64,000 bases of DNA, taken from contig NZ_LT992558.1 in NCBI RefSeq assembly GCF_900258435.1, positions 1,889,518-1,953,517 on the forward strand. The letters are read 5' to 3'. Below are positions 18,684 through 29,113 of the stretch, in pieces (position 1 is the stretch's first letter; the number at the start of each line of letters is the position of its first letter). The notes under the pieces were generated by a model. The model did not search any database. It was not told the origin of the DNA and saw nothing but the letters and a program-made list of their open reading frames with translations. The position numbers and the translations under genes are program-made. Source of the DNA: Carnobacterium divergens (GTDB lineage: Bacteria > Bacillota > Bacilli > Lactobacillales > Carnobacteriaceae).

Positions 18684-19091
18684 ATGACAAACTATGAAAA
18701 AAAAGAAGAACATGCTATTGAAAAGATTGCAGACACACTTTTAAAGTTAGAGAAAACGTTATCGAAGCTAGACAGTACTGAAAACAAAGTTACCGTTTTT
18801 ATTGAACAAGAAAAAGCGATCCACGAAATCAAAAAAATAGTAAAAGAAGCTAAAAAAATTGATAAACTTAATGATAAAGAACTTGAAAAAGAAGAAAAAA
18901 GAGACGTTGCTTCCATTGAAAAATCCCAAGTCGCATTGGCAGATATCGAAAAAAACTTTGACCATTTAGATCGTACACTTGAAAAGCTGGATGATTCTAA
19001 TACACGAGTAAAAAGTTATGTTGAACAAGAAAAAGCCATTCATGAAGCTAAAAAAATACTAAAAAGCATTGACAAATATAACGCTCTATAA
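18684..19091 (+). CDS. Uncharacterised helical protein with an internal duplication
   Basis: 135-residue, charged (Lys/Glu-rich), all-helical protein with no signal peptide or membrane segment. It contains two copies of a unit of about 40 residues: LEKTLSKLDSTENKV...IEQEKAIHEIKKI near residues 21-55 and LDRTLEKLDDSNTRV...VEQEKAIHEAKKI near 95-128. A poly-charged linker (KELEKEEKRD) joins them. ATG 18684 follows AGGG at 6 bases. I do not recognise a named family. It is a single gene with its own terminator, and the function is unknown. Confidence 0.75.
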   Translation: MTNYEKKEEHAIEKIADTLLKLEKTLSKLDSTENKVTVFIEQEKAIHEIKKIVKEAKKIDKLNDKELEKEEKRDVASIEKSQVALADIEKNFDHLDRTLEKLDDSNTRVKSYVEQEKAIHEAKKILKSIDKYNAL

Positions 19092-19094
19092 CAT

Positions 19095-19130
19095 AAAAAG
19101 GATTGAATCCACTAGATTCAATCCTTTTTA
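19095..19130 (+). terminator. Terminator after the helical-repeat gene, possibly shared with gadB
   Basis: AAAAAGGATTGAATC-CACTA-GATTCAATCCTTTTT, 4 bases after the stop. T runs on both strands allow it to stop gadB transcription from the other side too. Confidence 0.85.
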
Positions 19131-19162
19131 GTTGAAATAAGTTAACAACACATAAAATTCGC

Positions 19163-20563
19163 TTAATGTGTAAAACCATGAACACTTTTATCAGATGAAT
19201 CATGAAATAGAATGCTTGCTTCAGCTAATTCTTGTAATGACATCTTAAAGTCTTCCATAAAGGCTTCTGCACTATTCAATCCAAAATCACCTCGACAAAC
19301 ATATCGTTGAATCACAATAGGACTTAACTTTTCAGGCAATGGGTACGCTGGAACTTGCCAACCTTTCATTTGCAAGCGATCTGCTAAGTCATAGAGTGTC
19401 CATTTTACTTGATCTTTTTTTAACGTATAGCAAACGATTGGCAAATTACTTCCATCATTGTAAATCTCAAAAAGACCCGTTTTCTCGACTTCATTGGCTA
19501 AATAAAGGGCAACATCCTTTGTTCTTTGATGAATTTCTCGGTATCCTTCAAAACCAAAACGTAAAAAATTATAGTATTGACCAATAATTGGACTAGCGCT
19601 TCTTGAAAAATTAATTGCCATCGTTGGCATCGAGCCGCCTAAATAACTCACTTCAAAAATTAATTCTTTTGGTAAATATGCCTCATCTTTCCAAACAATC
19701 CAACCAATTCCTGGATACACTAACCCATACTTATGACCAGATGTGTTGATGGAAATCACATTTTTTAATCGAAAATCCCATTCTAGCATTGGATCAATAA
19801 AAGGAGTGAATAGTCCTCCAGATGCAGCATCAACATGAATAAAAACTTTAAATTCAGTTTTTTGGTTATACACTTCTAGTTTATCGTCTAAGGATTTAAT
19901 ATCATCAAACTTGCCAGTATAAGTGATTCCTAATATTCCAACTACTCCTATCGTATAGGTATCAATTTTGTCCATTACCTGCTCTACATCAATACTCATA
20001 TGCTCTAAATCCATTGGAACTACCCTCATTTCAATGTCCCAATAGACACAAAATTTTTCCCAACAAACTTGATAACCAGATGAAATAATCAAGTTGGGCT
20101 TTTGCTTGTTTAGATCTAATCCTAATTTTTCAGCACGTTTGCGCCAGCTAAACTTCATCGCCATTCCACCTAACATACACGCTTCAGACGAACCGACCGT
20201 TGAGGTACCAATATACTTTTGATCTTTTGGGGCGTTCCAGAGGTCTGCTATCATGTTGACACACCGGTTTTCTAATTCTGCTGTTCTTGGGTACTCGGAT
20301 TTATCAATTGCATTTTTTTCTAATGTTTCAGACATTAATTTAGTCGCTTCGTCTTCCATATATGTTTGACAAAAAGTGGCTAAATTCTGCCTAGCATTGC
20401 CTTCGTCTAATAATTCATCTTTCACAAGACGGTATGCAATTCTTGGCTCAATCGGGGATTTTCCTAAGACATATTTGGGGATTTCCCGATCTTCTTCCCG
20501 CGTTCCAAAAATGGGTGCTAGTAATTCTTTACTATTTTCCTTATCATTACGGCTATATAACAT
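19163..20563 (-). CDS. gadB: Glutamate decarboxylase
   Basis: 466-residue PLP enzyme that converts glutamate to GABA and CO2, consuming a proton; a classic acid-resistance step. Group II decarboxylase motifs are clear: TSTVGSSEA (about 120-128), FIHVDAASGG (241-250) and the PLP lysine in SGHKYG (Lys278). The C-terminus VHGFTH matches the bacterial GAD tail that closes the active site at higher pH. ATG 20563 follows GGGGAGG. A glutamate/GABA antiporter (gadC) is not present in the window. Confidence 0.95.
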   Translation of the reverse strand: MLYSRNDKENSKELLAPIFGTREEDREIPKYVLGKSPIEPRIAYRLVKDELLDEGNARQNLATFCQTYMEDEATKLMSETLEKNAIDKSEYPRTAELENRCVNMIADLWNAPKDQKYIGTSTVGSSEACMLGGMAMKFSWRKRAEKLGLDLNKQKPNLIISSGYQVCWEKFCVYWDIEMRVVPMDLEHMSIDVEQVMDKIDTYTIGVVGILGITYTGKFDDIKSLDDKLEVYNQKTEFKVFIHVDAASGGLFTPFIDPMLEWDFRLKNVISINTSGHKYGLVYPGIGWIVWKDEAYLPKELIFEVSYLGGSMPTMAINFSRSASPIIGQYYNFLRFGFEGYREIHQRTKDVALYLANEVEKTGLFEIYNDGSNLPIVCYTLKKDQVKWTLYDLADRLQMKGWQVPAYPLPEKLSPIVIQRYVCRGDFGLNSAEAFMEDFKMSLQELAEASILFHDSSDKSVHGFTH

Positions 20564-20600
20564 TCTTTTACCTCCCCTAGTTTCTCTGTTAACTACTTAA

Positions 20601-20630
20601 ATCATAGCAAATAAGTACCGTATATGATAA
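20601..20630 (-). promoter_or_regulatory. Probable gadB promoter
   Basis: TTATCA and TATGAT with an 18-base spacer and an extended -10 (TGC before TATGAT), about 37 bases before the gadB start. Confidence 0.5.
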
Positions 20631-20658
20631 CAATATCCCTTTAATTGAAGCCTAGCTC

Positions 20659-20687
20659 TTTTACTATCTGAATTTTTACGATATAAT
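20659..20687 (+). promoter_or_regulatory. Probable promoter of the lipid kinase gene
   Basis: TTTTAC and TATAAT with a 17-base spacer, about 35 bases before the start codon. Confidence 0.5.
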
Positions 20688-20721
20688 AAATCATTACTGT
20701 AAAAAGGGAGTTCAGTCTATT

Positions 20722-21672
20722 TTGGAAAAATCAACCTATTACGTTGTTATTAATCTTCAATCTGGAAGTGGCAACGGTGCTAAAGTTTGGCAGATTGTTG
20801 AAAAGACTCTGCTTGAAAAAAAGAAAAACTATCAGCTCTTTGTTAGTGAATACGCAGGACACACCATTTCGCTTGTGAATCAGCTGGCTAAGGATATTCA
20901 TACTACTCAACAAAAGGATGCTTTAATTTTAATTATTGGAGGAGATGGCACCCTTCATGAAGCTGTTCGTGGTCTTGGAGAAGAATACAAAAAAACGCCT
21001 TTAGGTTACATACCCGCTGGCTCTGGCAATGATTTCGCTCGTGGAGTTGGCATTTCAAGAAAACCATTAGTTGCATTAAACCAAATTTTAAAGGCTAAAT
21101 CAGCCTCAGCCTTTGACATTATTGAATTTCAAGAAAAAGAGCAACCCGATGGTTATTTTGTTAATAATGTCGGCGTTGGTTTTGATGCATTAGTTGTCAA
21201 ATTAACAAACAACTCTAGTACAAAAGCCACATTAAATAAATACAATTTAGGTTCTCTGGCCTATGTAGCTTCTCTCGTAAAAGCTTATTTTAAACAGCGG
21301 AGCTTTCCCATCCAATTGACTGTTGACGGCAAAACTACAGCGTTTAAAGATGCTTTTCTAGTTACAACTACGAATCATTCTTATTTTGGCGGTGGGGTCA
21401 ATATTGCGCCTATGGCTGTTCCAACTGATGGATTAATTGACGTCATTGTAGTTTCTAAATTGCCTCTTCTAAAAATAATTAGTTTGTTCGTCATGATGTT
21501 ACTTGGTGGACGTCATACTCGGTTTAAATCTGTGCACCATTTTAGTGGAAAAAAAATCCATTTAGAAACGCTCCATGCTGTCGATGGACAAGCCGATGGA
21601 GAAGAATTGGGAAACCAGCTTTTTGACCTTGATTTCAATCCTGCTACTCGTTATTTTTGGTTTGCGAACTAA
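20722..21672 (+). CDS. Diacylglycerol kinase-family lipid kinase
   Basis: 316-residue soluble kinase of the DagK/YegS/BmrU family. The nucleotide-binding motif GGDGTLHE lies near residue 74, followed by PAGSGNDFARG, and the C-terminal beta-sandwich carries VDGQADGE. DgkB-type members recycle diacylglycerol to phosphatidic acid; others phosphorylate sphingoid or multidrug-linked substrates, so the exact lipid is not certain. The start is TTG 20722, after AAAGGGAG at about 11 bases. It converges with recD2 at a shared terminator. Confidence 0.88.
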   Translation: MEKSTYYVVINLQSGSGNGAKVWQIVEKTLLEKKKNYQLFVSEYAGHTISLVNQLAKDIHTTQQKDALILIIGGDGTLHEAVRGLGEEYKKTPLGYIPAGSGNDFARGVGISRKPLVALNQILKAKSASAFDIIEFQEKEQPDGYFVNNVGVGFDALVVKLTNNSSTKATLNKYNLGSLAYVASLVKAYFKQRSFPIQLTVDGKTTAFKDAFLVTTTNHSYFGGGVNIAPMAVPTDGLIDVIVVSKLPLLKIISLFVMMLLGGRHTRFKSVHHFSGKKIHLETLHAVDGQADGEELGNQLFDLDFNPATRYFWFAN

Positions 21673-21676
21673 ATTT

Positions 21677-21727
21677 AAAAGCCTTAATTGCCCTTTTTCA
21701 TAAAATAGGGCAATTAAGGCTTTTTTA
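21677..21727. terminator. Bidirectional terminator between lipid kinase and recD2
   Basis: Long stem AAAAGCCTTAATTGCCCT / AGGGCAATTAAGGCTTTT with T runs both ways between convergent genes. The recD2 stop codon lies at its edge. Confidence 0.9.
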
Positions 21728-24253
21728 ATTAAAATCATAAGGGGAGCAGTTTTCCATGCCAATCATAGGATTTATTTGGTTGGATGTGACTAATTTTAAA
21801 GTTAGATGATAAGAAATAGGTTCATTTGATGGATCTGTCGTTGTTTCCTCAGCTTCAAATAAACTTAATTCTTCTGTTTTCGGTTGCTGTTCTTCTTTAA
21901 TCGGTTCAGCATGTTGTTTTTCTTCGACTTCTAAAGAATCAACTTTTTTTGGTGTGAATGGTTCAAAATGAACTTCTACCTCATCCGTTTCAACAATACG
22001 CTCTTTTAAAGTTGTTAAGCGATCATCTGATGATTTTTCCACACAAGTCTCAAATGCCTGTGGTTCGCCACATAAAATCAGCAAATCGCGACTTCTCGTA
22101 ATCGCTGTATAAAGTAAATCGCGACGTAGCATTCGATGGTAATTACGTACCATGGGTAAAATCACCATTTTAAATTCGCTACCTTGTGATTTATGAATGG
22201 AACAACAATAGGCTAACGTTATTTTATTCCATTCATTCCGCTTGTAAGTCACTTCATTTGTATCGAACTGAATAATTATTTCATCGACTTTATCTTCCGT
22301 TTCCTTAGCTAATTGAATGCCTACAACCTCACCCATATCGCCATTAAAAACATTCGATTCAGGATTATTTACCAAATGTAAAATTTTATCGCCAATTCGA
22401 TAGACTTTGTCATTGAATTTTACTTCTTTTCGTTTGCCTGTATCATTTGGATTAAAAATTTCTTGCATCATTTTATTTAGTGCGTCAATTCCCGCTGGTC
22501 CTCGATACATGGGAGCCAATACTTGAATGTCTTGTGACGTAAAGCCTTTTGCTTTCGCTTTTTCAACGACCTGCTTAATGACGTGCTCAATTTGTGGGGA
22601 TTCACACCTGAAAAAGGAGCGGTCTTTTTTGTTGCTAGTAAAGTCAGCAGGTAATTTTCCATCTTTGATTTCATGAGCTAATTGAATAATCGAAGAGCCG
22701 TCTTCTTGACGGTAAATTTCATTTAATTCCATACTGGGAATCATCTGTGATTTTAATAAGTCATGTAACACTTGTCCCGGTCCAACTGAAGGCAATTGAT
22801 CTTTATCGCCCACTAATATTACCTGCATGTTGCTTGGAACTGCCTTTAGCAGGCTATTGGCAAGCCATGTGTCCACCATTGACATTTCATCAACAATTAG
22901 TAAGCCACCTTCTAGTTCCCGTTCAGATAAAGCGTCTGTGTTTTTCTCTCGCCCATTTAAGCCTAGCAAGCGATGAATCGTACTACTTGGCAGCCCTGTA
23001 GATTCGTTCATTCGTTTAGCTGCTCGTCCTGTTGGTGCTGCTAGTAAAATGGGAAAAATAGCATTGTGATAATCGTTAATATCCAATGAAAGTCCATTTA
23101 ATTCTGCAAACAATTCGACAATACCGTTTAAAACTGTGGTCTTTCCTGTCCCTGGTCCACCTGTTAAAAGAAACAAAGGCGAGGTCAGCGCTTCTTCAAT
23201 TGCTTTGACTTGAGAATCTCCATAAGAGATGTTCAAGCGTTTTTCTAAGCGACGAATTTCTTTTGGAATATCGTGCCCTTTATAATGAATCTTCTTTTGA
23301 CGCTCTAATAAACGCTTTACTGAATTAGCAACGCCCCATTCTGCATGATACAGCGTATTGATATACAATTTTTCATCATTTTCAATCAAACGCTGTTCTT
23401 CTAATAAGCCGATCAATTCATTTGCAACAAAATCTGGTTCGATCATAAAGGGACGACTGTCTTCTAAAATGCGAATGGTTTCTGCTAGTAAAGGTTCTGC
23501 TAAAGTATACGTATCTCCTTGACTTAGGCAAATCTCGTTTAAGGTGTATAAAATGGCTGCTCGCAAACGCGCTGGAGAATCGGCTGCAAAACCAAGCTGT
23601 TCTGCAATACTATCTGCTTTTTTAAACCCAATATTTTCAATATCTTCAACAAGTTGATACGGATTTTCTTGAATAATCGATAAGGTTTCTTCTTGGTAAG
23701 TTTGGTAGATACTAAATGCTAACTGGCTCCCAAAACCAAACCCATTTAATCCGATGATAATTTGCTCCATACCGTCTCCAGCTTGTAAGGTTTCAGAAAT
23801 CAGCGCAATCTTTTTTTCGTTTAAACCAGGAATTCCTTTTAAAATTGCTGGATTTTGTAAAATTTCATCAATTGCATATTCTCCTAGCGCATCGACAATA
23901 CTTTCAGCTGTCTTTTTCCCAATACCTGGGAATTTGTCGCTAGAAAGATAGGAAACGACTCCTGCAGCTGAGGTGGGACGCTCTTGTTGGTAACGTTCTG
24001 CGTTAAATTGAAGTCCGAATTTTGGATGGTCTGTCAATTTCCCATAAAAGCGATAGACTTCCTCTTCTTGAATCTGACCAAAGCTCCCTGTTACCACAAT
24101 TTCTTTTTCTTTAAATGTTGAATTTGTCTCTACGACTCGAACCAAGACTACTTTGTAAAAATTGGTTGGATTTTGATAGAAAATAGCCGCAACTTGCCCA
24201 ACAACAAAAGGGTCATCTCCTGCAAATAGATTTAAATTTTCTTGCATTCCCAT
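21725..24253 (-). CDS. recD2: RecD2 family DNA helicase
   Basis: 842-residue superfamily 1B helicase found in bacteria without RecBC; in B. subtilis it affects recombination and fork stability. It has the long N-terminal region with helix-hairpin-helix motifs (FPGIGKKTAESIVD) that defines RecD2. Motif I is GGPGTGKTT, followed by VDEMSMVD, VGDKDQLPSVGPG and AYCCSIHKSQGSEF. The tail includes a low-complexity acidic insert (roughly residues 750-810) before the conserved end NPMIGMENCSPYDF. A TPR gene lies 36 bases upstream, so they probably share a transcript. Confidence 0.94.
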   Translation of the reverse strand: MGMQENLNLFAGDDPFVVGQVAAIFYQNPTNFYKVVLVRVVETNSTFKEKEIVVTGSFGQIQEEEVYRFYGKLTDHPKFGLQFNAERYQQERPTSAAGVVSYLSSDKFPGIGKKTAESIVDALGEYAIDEILQNPAILKGIPGLNEKKIALISETLQAGDGMEQIIIGLNGFGFGSQLAFSIYQTYQEETLSIIQENPYQLVEDIENIGFKKADSIAEQLGFAADSPARLRAAILYTLNEICLSQGDTYTLAEPLLAETIRILEDSRPFMIEPDFVANELIGLLEEQRLIENDEKLYINTLYHAEWGVANSVKRLLERQKKIHYKGHDIPKEIRRLEKRLNISYGDSQVKAIEEALTSPLFLLTGGPGTGKTTVLNGIVELFAELNGLSLDINDYHNAIFPILLAAPTGRAAKRMNESTGLPSSTIHRLLGLNGREKNTDALSERELEGGLLIVDEMSMVDTWLANSLLKAVPSNMQVILVGDKDQLPSVGPGQVLHDLLKSQMIPSMELNEIYRQEDGSSIIQLAHEIKDGKLPADFTSNKKDRSFFRCESPQIEHVIKQVVEKAKAKGFTSQDIQVLAPMYRGPAGIDALNKMMQEIFNPNDTGKRKEVKFNDKVYRIGDKILHLVNNPESNVFNGDMGEVVGIQLAKETEDKVDEIIIQFDTNEVTYKRNEWNKITLAYCCSIHKSQGSEFKMVILPMVRNYHRMLRRDLLYTAITRSRDLLILCGEPQAFETCVEKSSDDRLTTLKERIVETDEVEVHFEPFTPKKVDSLEVEEKQHAEPIKEEQQPKTEELSLFEAEETTTDPSNEPISYHLTLKLVTSNQINPMIGMENCSPYDFN

Positions 24254-24289
24254 TTTCTATAGCCATCCTTTCTGAATTAGTTTACATCG

Positions 24290-24970
24290 CTACTCTTGAC
24301 GATTCGCTTGTAAAAAAGCTTCTATTTCTTGTAATTGATTTAAGTTTTGTTGATAGTATATTGGATTGAGTTCTTGGGATCTTTGAAAGTCCGCTTCTAT
24401 TTTTTCTTTATCTTTTGCTAGTACCATTCCCATCAACCCTTTTTTAAACCATGCTTCACTGTTTTCTTGGTTTAATTTCGATGTGTGGTCATAGTAAGTA
24501 TAGGCTTCTTGAAAAGCTTCGGTTTGTAAAAAAACATTGCCTAAAAGTAACGCAAGTTCACTATCGGTTTCATCGAGTTGAAAAGCCGTCAATAGGTAAA
24601 CCAGTGCTTTTTTAGGTTGTTCTAGTGCTAAATAGCTTTGACCTAACATGATGGCAGCATCTTTTTTGAAGGTTTCGGATTGGGTAAATACTTGTGAAAA
24701 ATAATAGATGCCTTGTGAATAATCTGCTGTTTGATAATATAAATTGCCAAATCCATAAAGAATTTTGCTTTGATTGGCCTTTTTTTCATTTGCTAAGGTT
24801 AAAACAGCTTTTGCATCTTCATATTTTTGAGCAAGCATCAGCATGGTTGCTAAATTATAGTAGCTATCCATATTTTCTGGGTGAGTATCAATTTCTTTAA
24901 ATAACAATTCAATTGCTTCTGTCGGTTGTCCTTGCTCCCATAGTTGAAAAGCTTTTTGATTGCGATCCAT
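24290..24970 (-). CDS. TPR repeat protein upstream of recD2
   Basis: 226-residue soluble protein with five to six tetratricopeptide units (DSYYNLATMLMLAQKYEDAK, ILYGFGNLYYQTADYSQG, ALLLGNVFLQTEAFQEA). No enzyme domain is visible. A TPR gene is commonly found next to recD2 in Lactobacillales, and here it would be cotranscribed with the helicase. Its role and partners are unknown. ATG 24970 follows GAGGTG. Confidence 0.82.
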   Translation of the reverse strand: MDRNQKAFQLWEQGQPTEAIELLFKEIDTHPENMDSYYNLATMLMLAQKYEDAKAVLTLANEKKANQSKILYGFGNLYYQTADYSQGIYYFSQVFTQSETFKKDAAIMLGQSYLALEQPKKALVYLLTAFQLDETDSELALLLGNVFLQTEAFQEAYTYYDHTSKLNQENSEAWFKKGLMGMVLAKDKEKIEADFQRSQELNPIYYQQNLNQLQEIEAFLQANRQE

Positions 24971-25050
24971 CTTAACACCTCGTTTAAGTTAGTAACTCTA
25001 TTAATTTTACAATAAACACAGCATGGATGCTAGCTTTTCTGAGAGCTTTT

Positions 25051-25677
25051 TTATGAAGTTAAATGACTCTTATCATTCCATAAAATCAGCTTCATTTCTA
25101 ATGGTGTTGCTTCTAGCACAGACAAACTAGTGTTGTCTAACCCTCCTGCTTCTCGAATATCAGATAAGGGTTTGCCTAATAACGTTTGAATCACTGCAAC
25201 TAAGGTAACGCCGTGACTAATAAATAGTAGATTTTGTTCGGGATAGTTTTCCATGGCTTCATGAACAACTGCTAGACTTCTGTCAATTAAAGCTTGATAG
25301 GTTTCACCTTGAAATTCAATTGGATTATATTCATGAGCGTTATTGCGAAGATGATGCATTTGTTCAGGAAATGCATCAATTGCCTCTTCAATCGTTTGCC
25401 CTTCTAATGTTCCCAAACCAAACTCTTTTAAACCATCTACATACGTAACGCCAGGTGCTTCAACAAATTCTGATAACAGCATTTCACAGGTTTTTACAGC
25501 TCGTAGCTGGGTGCTGACAAATACTTGTCCAAATGCAACCTCTTTTAATTGCTCTCCAAGTAATTGAGCTTCAATTAAACTATCTTCTAACAACGGAGAA
25601 TCAGCCTGTCCACCTTGTAATTTTCGTGAAAGATTCCATTCCGTTTTACCATGACGGACAAAATAAAGTTTTGTCAT
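25051..25677 (-). CDS. Histidine phosphatase family protein (phosphoglycerate mutase-like)
   Basis: 208-residue member of the phosphoglycerate mutase/histidine phosphatase family. The catalytic RHGKTEWN lies at residues 9-16, with the second catalytic His in ISHGVTL near residue 150. Members remove phosphate from varied small molecules. It is not necessarily glycolytic: the true cofactor-dependent mutase is longer. ATG 25677 is preferred over GTG 25686, which lies within the AGGTGA ribosome binding site. Confidence 0.85.
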   Translation of the reverse strand: MTKLYFVRHGKTEWNLSRKLQGGQADSPLLEDSLIEAQLLGEQLKEVAFGQVFVSTQLRAVKTCEMLLSEFVEAPGVTYVDGLKEFGLGTLEGQTIEEAIDAFPEQMHHLRNNAHEYNPIEFQGETYQALIDRSLAVVHEAMENYPEQNLLFISHGVTLVAVIQTLLGKPLSDIREAGGLDNTSLSVLEATPLEMKLILWNDKSHLTS

Positions 25678-25755
25678 TTTTTTCACCTAGTTTCATTTTA
25701 ATGTTTCCCATATTATCCTTGAAGTTTGTCGAAATATCAAGGAAAGACTGATAAT

Positions 25756-25793
25756 AAAAAAACAGCAACTGGAAATCAGTTACTGTTTTTTTA
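25756..25793 (-). terminator. Terminator of mnmA
   Basis: Minus-strand AAACAGTAACTGAT / AGTTGCTGTTT helix with seven Ts, a few bases past the mnmA stop. Confidence 0.8.
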
Positions 25794-25798
25794 TTTAA

Positions 25799-26998
<1,200 letters not shown>

Positions 26999-27146
26999 TT
27001 ATAACCATTTTAAGGGATAAATCAAGGGGATGGGATTGAGTTCAAGATTGCTTTTAGAAAATTACTTAGATATCCCAATACACCTTGTTCTTACTTCTAA
27101 AAAAAGAACAGGTTCTTACCTTTTACAAACCTACAAGTAGTCAATT

Positions 27147-28433
27147 TTACGTTAAGGGAATTCGTACTTTAAACAAGCAACCCTTCGGTGTGTTCTCTAC
27201 TAGCTCAATTTTCCCTTGATGCAACTCTACTATCCATTTAGCAATAGGAAGTCCTAATCCTGTCCCACCAGTTCCTCGATTTCGGGATTTTTCTTCTCTA
27301 AAAAAACGCTCAAAAACCCGTTCTTGATTTTCCTTCGCAATTCCTGACCCTGTATCGCTAATCATGAGTTCCCAGTAGTTCCCTTCAACGAAGCTACCTA
27401 AGCCGATTGTTTCCTTTTCTTTTGTGTATTTTAACGCATTATCTAATAAAATCACTAAAACTTGTTGGATTCTTGTTTTGTCTACTTCGGCAATCATTGG
27501 CGAAGCTAGTTTTGTCCAAAAGTACTTTCCTTGACTAGCAGCGATTTCTTGGTATGGAGCTAAGCATTCTGCTAAAAAATCATTTAAGAGGACAGGTTCT
27601 TTTGTTAATAGTGTTTGATTGGAATCTGCTCGTGACAGCCATAACAGATCACTCGTGAGTTTGCTTAAATGGCGAATTTCAGAAAGAGAGAGCGCAATTG
27701 GTTCGATTTCGTCTACAATCCGCTCATTTGGTTTTGTAAGTAAGCCTTCTAATTTATTTTGGATAATTGTTAATGGCGTTCGCAATTCATGAGAAGCATT
27801 TTCTACAAATTCAGTTTGTTTTTGCCATGAAAGTAAGATAGGGCGCATTGATTTTCTAGCTAACACATAACTGGCTAGAATTGATAAAATCCAGAAAACA
27901 ATAGAACAAACAATTAATATTTCACCAAAACTAGCAGCCAACTGCTCTTCTGCTTTGACACTTATAATAAATTGAATGTATGCGGCATCTTGGTTGATAC
28001 TATTTTTTGCTTTAAAAACAATGTAGCGATAAGAAGAATCTCCCACTGTCACACTTTTTACTGTTCCTAGTTTTGTTGTGTCTAGGGTTAATTGGTTGAA
28101 TAACGCATAATTTAATTCTCCAATGGCATCTTGATTTAAGATTTCTCCCTTTTTATTCCACTCTATTGGTAGAATACCTGGTCCTGATCCTTGTCGTTTT
28201 TGTTCCATATTTTTTGGTAAATCAGGCTGATTTTCTATAACCTCTTTACTGACAGGAGGCACCTTATCTAATCGTTCCTTTTGTTTTAATAACTCACTAT
28301 TAACAGATGAATAGAGCGAATTTTGAACTTGTTGGTAAATGATTAAACCAAAAATTAAAAAAATAATGGCAAAGGTCACGACATTGTAAATAAAAAAACG
28401 AATTTGTTGTTTTTGCTGAATGGTATTTTTCAA
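27147..28433 (-). CDS. ciaH: CiaH-like sensor histidine kinase
   Basis: 428-residue membrane histidine kinase. Membrane helices at about 12-33 and 170-191 enclose an extracellular sensor of about 135 residues. HisKA with NASHELRTP (phospho-His about 215) and HATPase_c with LLDNALKYT, DTGSGI and GTGLGL complete it. The start is TTG 28433, overlapping the regulator stop (TTGA), with AAAGGAG upstream. It is called CiaH-like because its regulator partner resembles CiaR; the kinase alone is too variable to name with certainty. Confidence 0.82.
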   Translation of the reverse strand: MKNTIQQKQQIRFFIYNVVTFAIIFLIFGLIIYQQVQNSLYSSVNSELLKQKERLDKVPPVSKEVIENQPDLPKNMEQKRQGSGPGILPIEWNKKGEILNQDAIGELNYALFNQLTLDTTKLGTVKSVTVGDSSYRYIVFKAKNSINQDAAYIQFIISVKAEEQLAASFGEILIVCSIVFWILSILASYVLARKSMRPILLSWQKQTEFVENASHELRTPLTIIQNKLEGLLTKPNERIVDEIEPIALSLSEIRHLSKLTSDLLWLSRADSNQTLLTKEPVLLNDFLAECLAPYQEIAASQGKYFWTKLASPMIAEVDKTRIQQVLVILLDNALKYTKEKETIGLGSFVEGNYWELMISDTGSGIAKENQERVFERFFREEKSRNRGTGGTGLGLPIAKWIVELHQGKIELVENTPKGCLFKVRIPLT

Positions 28434-29113
28434 TTTAGCTCTCCTTTCGTCAACATATAACCAACGTTGCGTAAGGTTTTTATCTTAATTTGATTGTGAT
28501 ATTTTTTTAATTTTTTACGTAAATTACTCATATAGACTTCAACAACCGTAATGGATGTTTCTGAATCAAATCCCCAAATTCGGTCAAAAATTTGTTCTTT
28601 TGTAATAATCATTTCTGGATTCTGGATAAAGTACTCCAGTAGATCATATTCTTTTCCATTAAGCGGAACATTTTCTTCTCCCACTTTAGCTGTTTTTTGT
28701 TGAAGATTTAAAACTAAATTTTGATGAGAAATTTGATTTTCTTGAAAACCACTATGAGTTCTTTTTAAGAGAGCTTTTAGGCGCATTAATAGTTCTTCCC
28801 TGTGAAAAGGTTTCACTAGATAGTCATCTGCTCCTACTTGAAAGCCCTTGATCTTATCATCCATTCCATCTTTTGCAGTTAGCATTAGAACCGGTGTTTC
28901 GATATGCTGTTTTCGTAATTGTTGCAACACTTGATACCCATTCATTTCTGGCAACATTAAGTCTAGGACGATAACGTCATAAATGTTTTGTTCTCCTTGA
29001 TAAAGACCCTCTGCACCATCGAATGCTTGCGTACCTTGTAAAAATTCTTTTGTTACTTCAACGACATTATCAGATAATCGTTGGTCATCTTCTATTACCA
29101 GTAACCTCAACAC
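28430..29113 (-). CDS. ciaR: CiaR-like response regulator
   Basis: 227-residue OmpR/PhoB-type regulator. The receiver has the EDD acidic pocket, phospho-Asp in VIVLDLMLPE and Lys in VKPFHREEL; the C-terminal winged helix is typical. From memory it is close to streptococcal CiaR in EGLY, the block IFDRIWGFDS and VVEVYMSNLRKKLK. CiaRH affects cell-wall stress, beta-lactam tolerance and competence in streptococci. The start is GTG 29113 with a weak GGGG site. First gene of a two-gene operon. Confidence 0.82.
   Translation of the reverse strand: MLRLLVIEDDQRLSDNVVEVTKEFLQGTQAFDGAEGLYQGEQNIYDVIVLDLMLPEMNGYQVLQQLRKQHIETPVLMLTAKDGMDDKIKGFQVGADDYLVKPFHREELLMRLKALLKRTHSGFQENQISHQNLVLNLQQKTAKVGEENVPLNGKEYDLLEYFIQNPEMIITKEQIFDRIWGFDSETSITVVEVYMSNLRKKLKKYHNQIKIKTLRNVGYMLTKGELN

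Noticed and set aside
27080-27125. Possible terminator after the CiaH-like kinase
   Set aside because: Only a six-base stem (AAGAAC/GTTCTT) with almost no loop; too weak to list.
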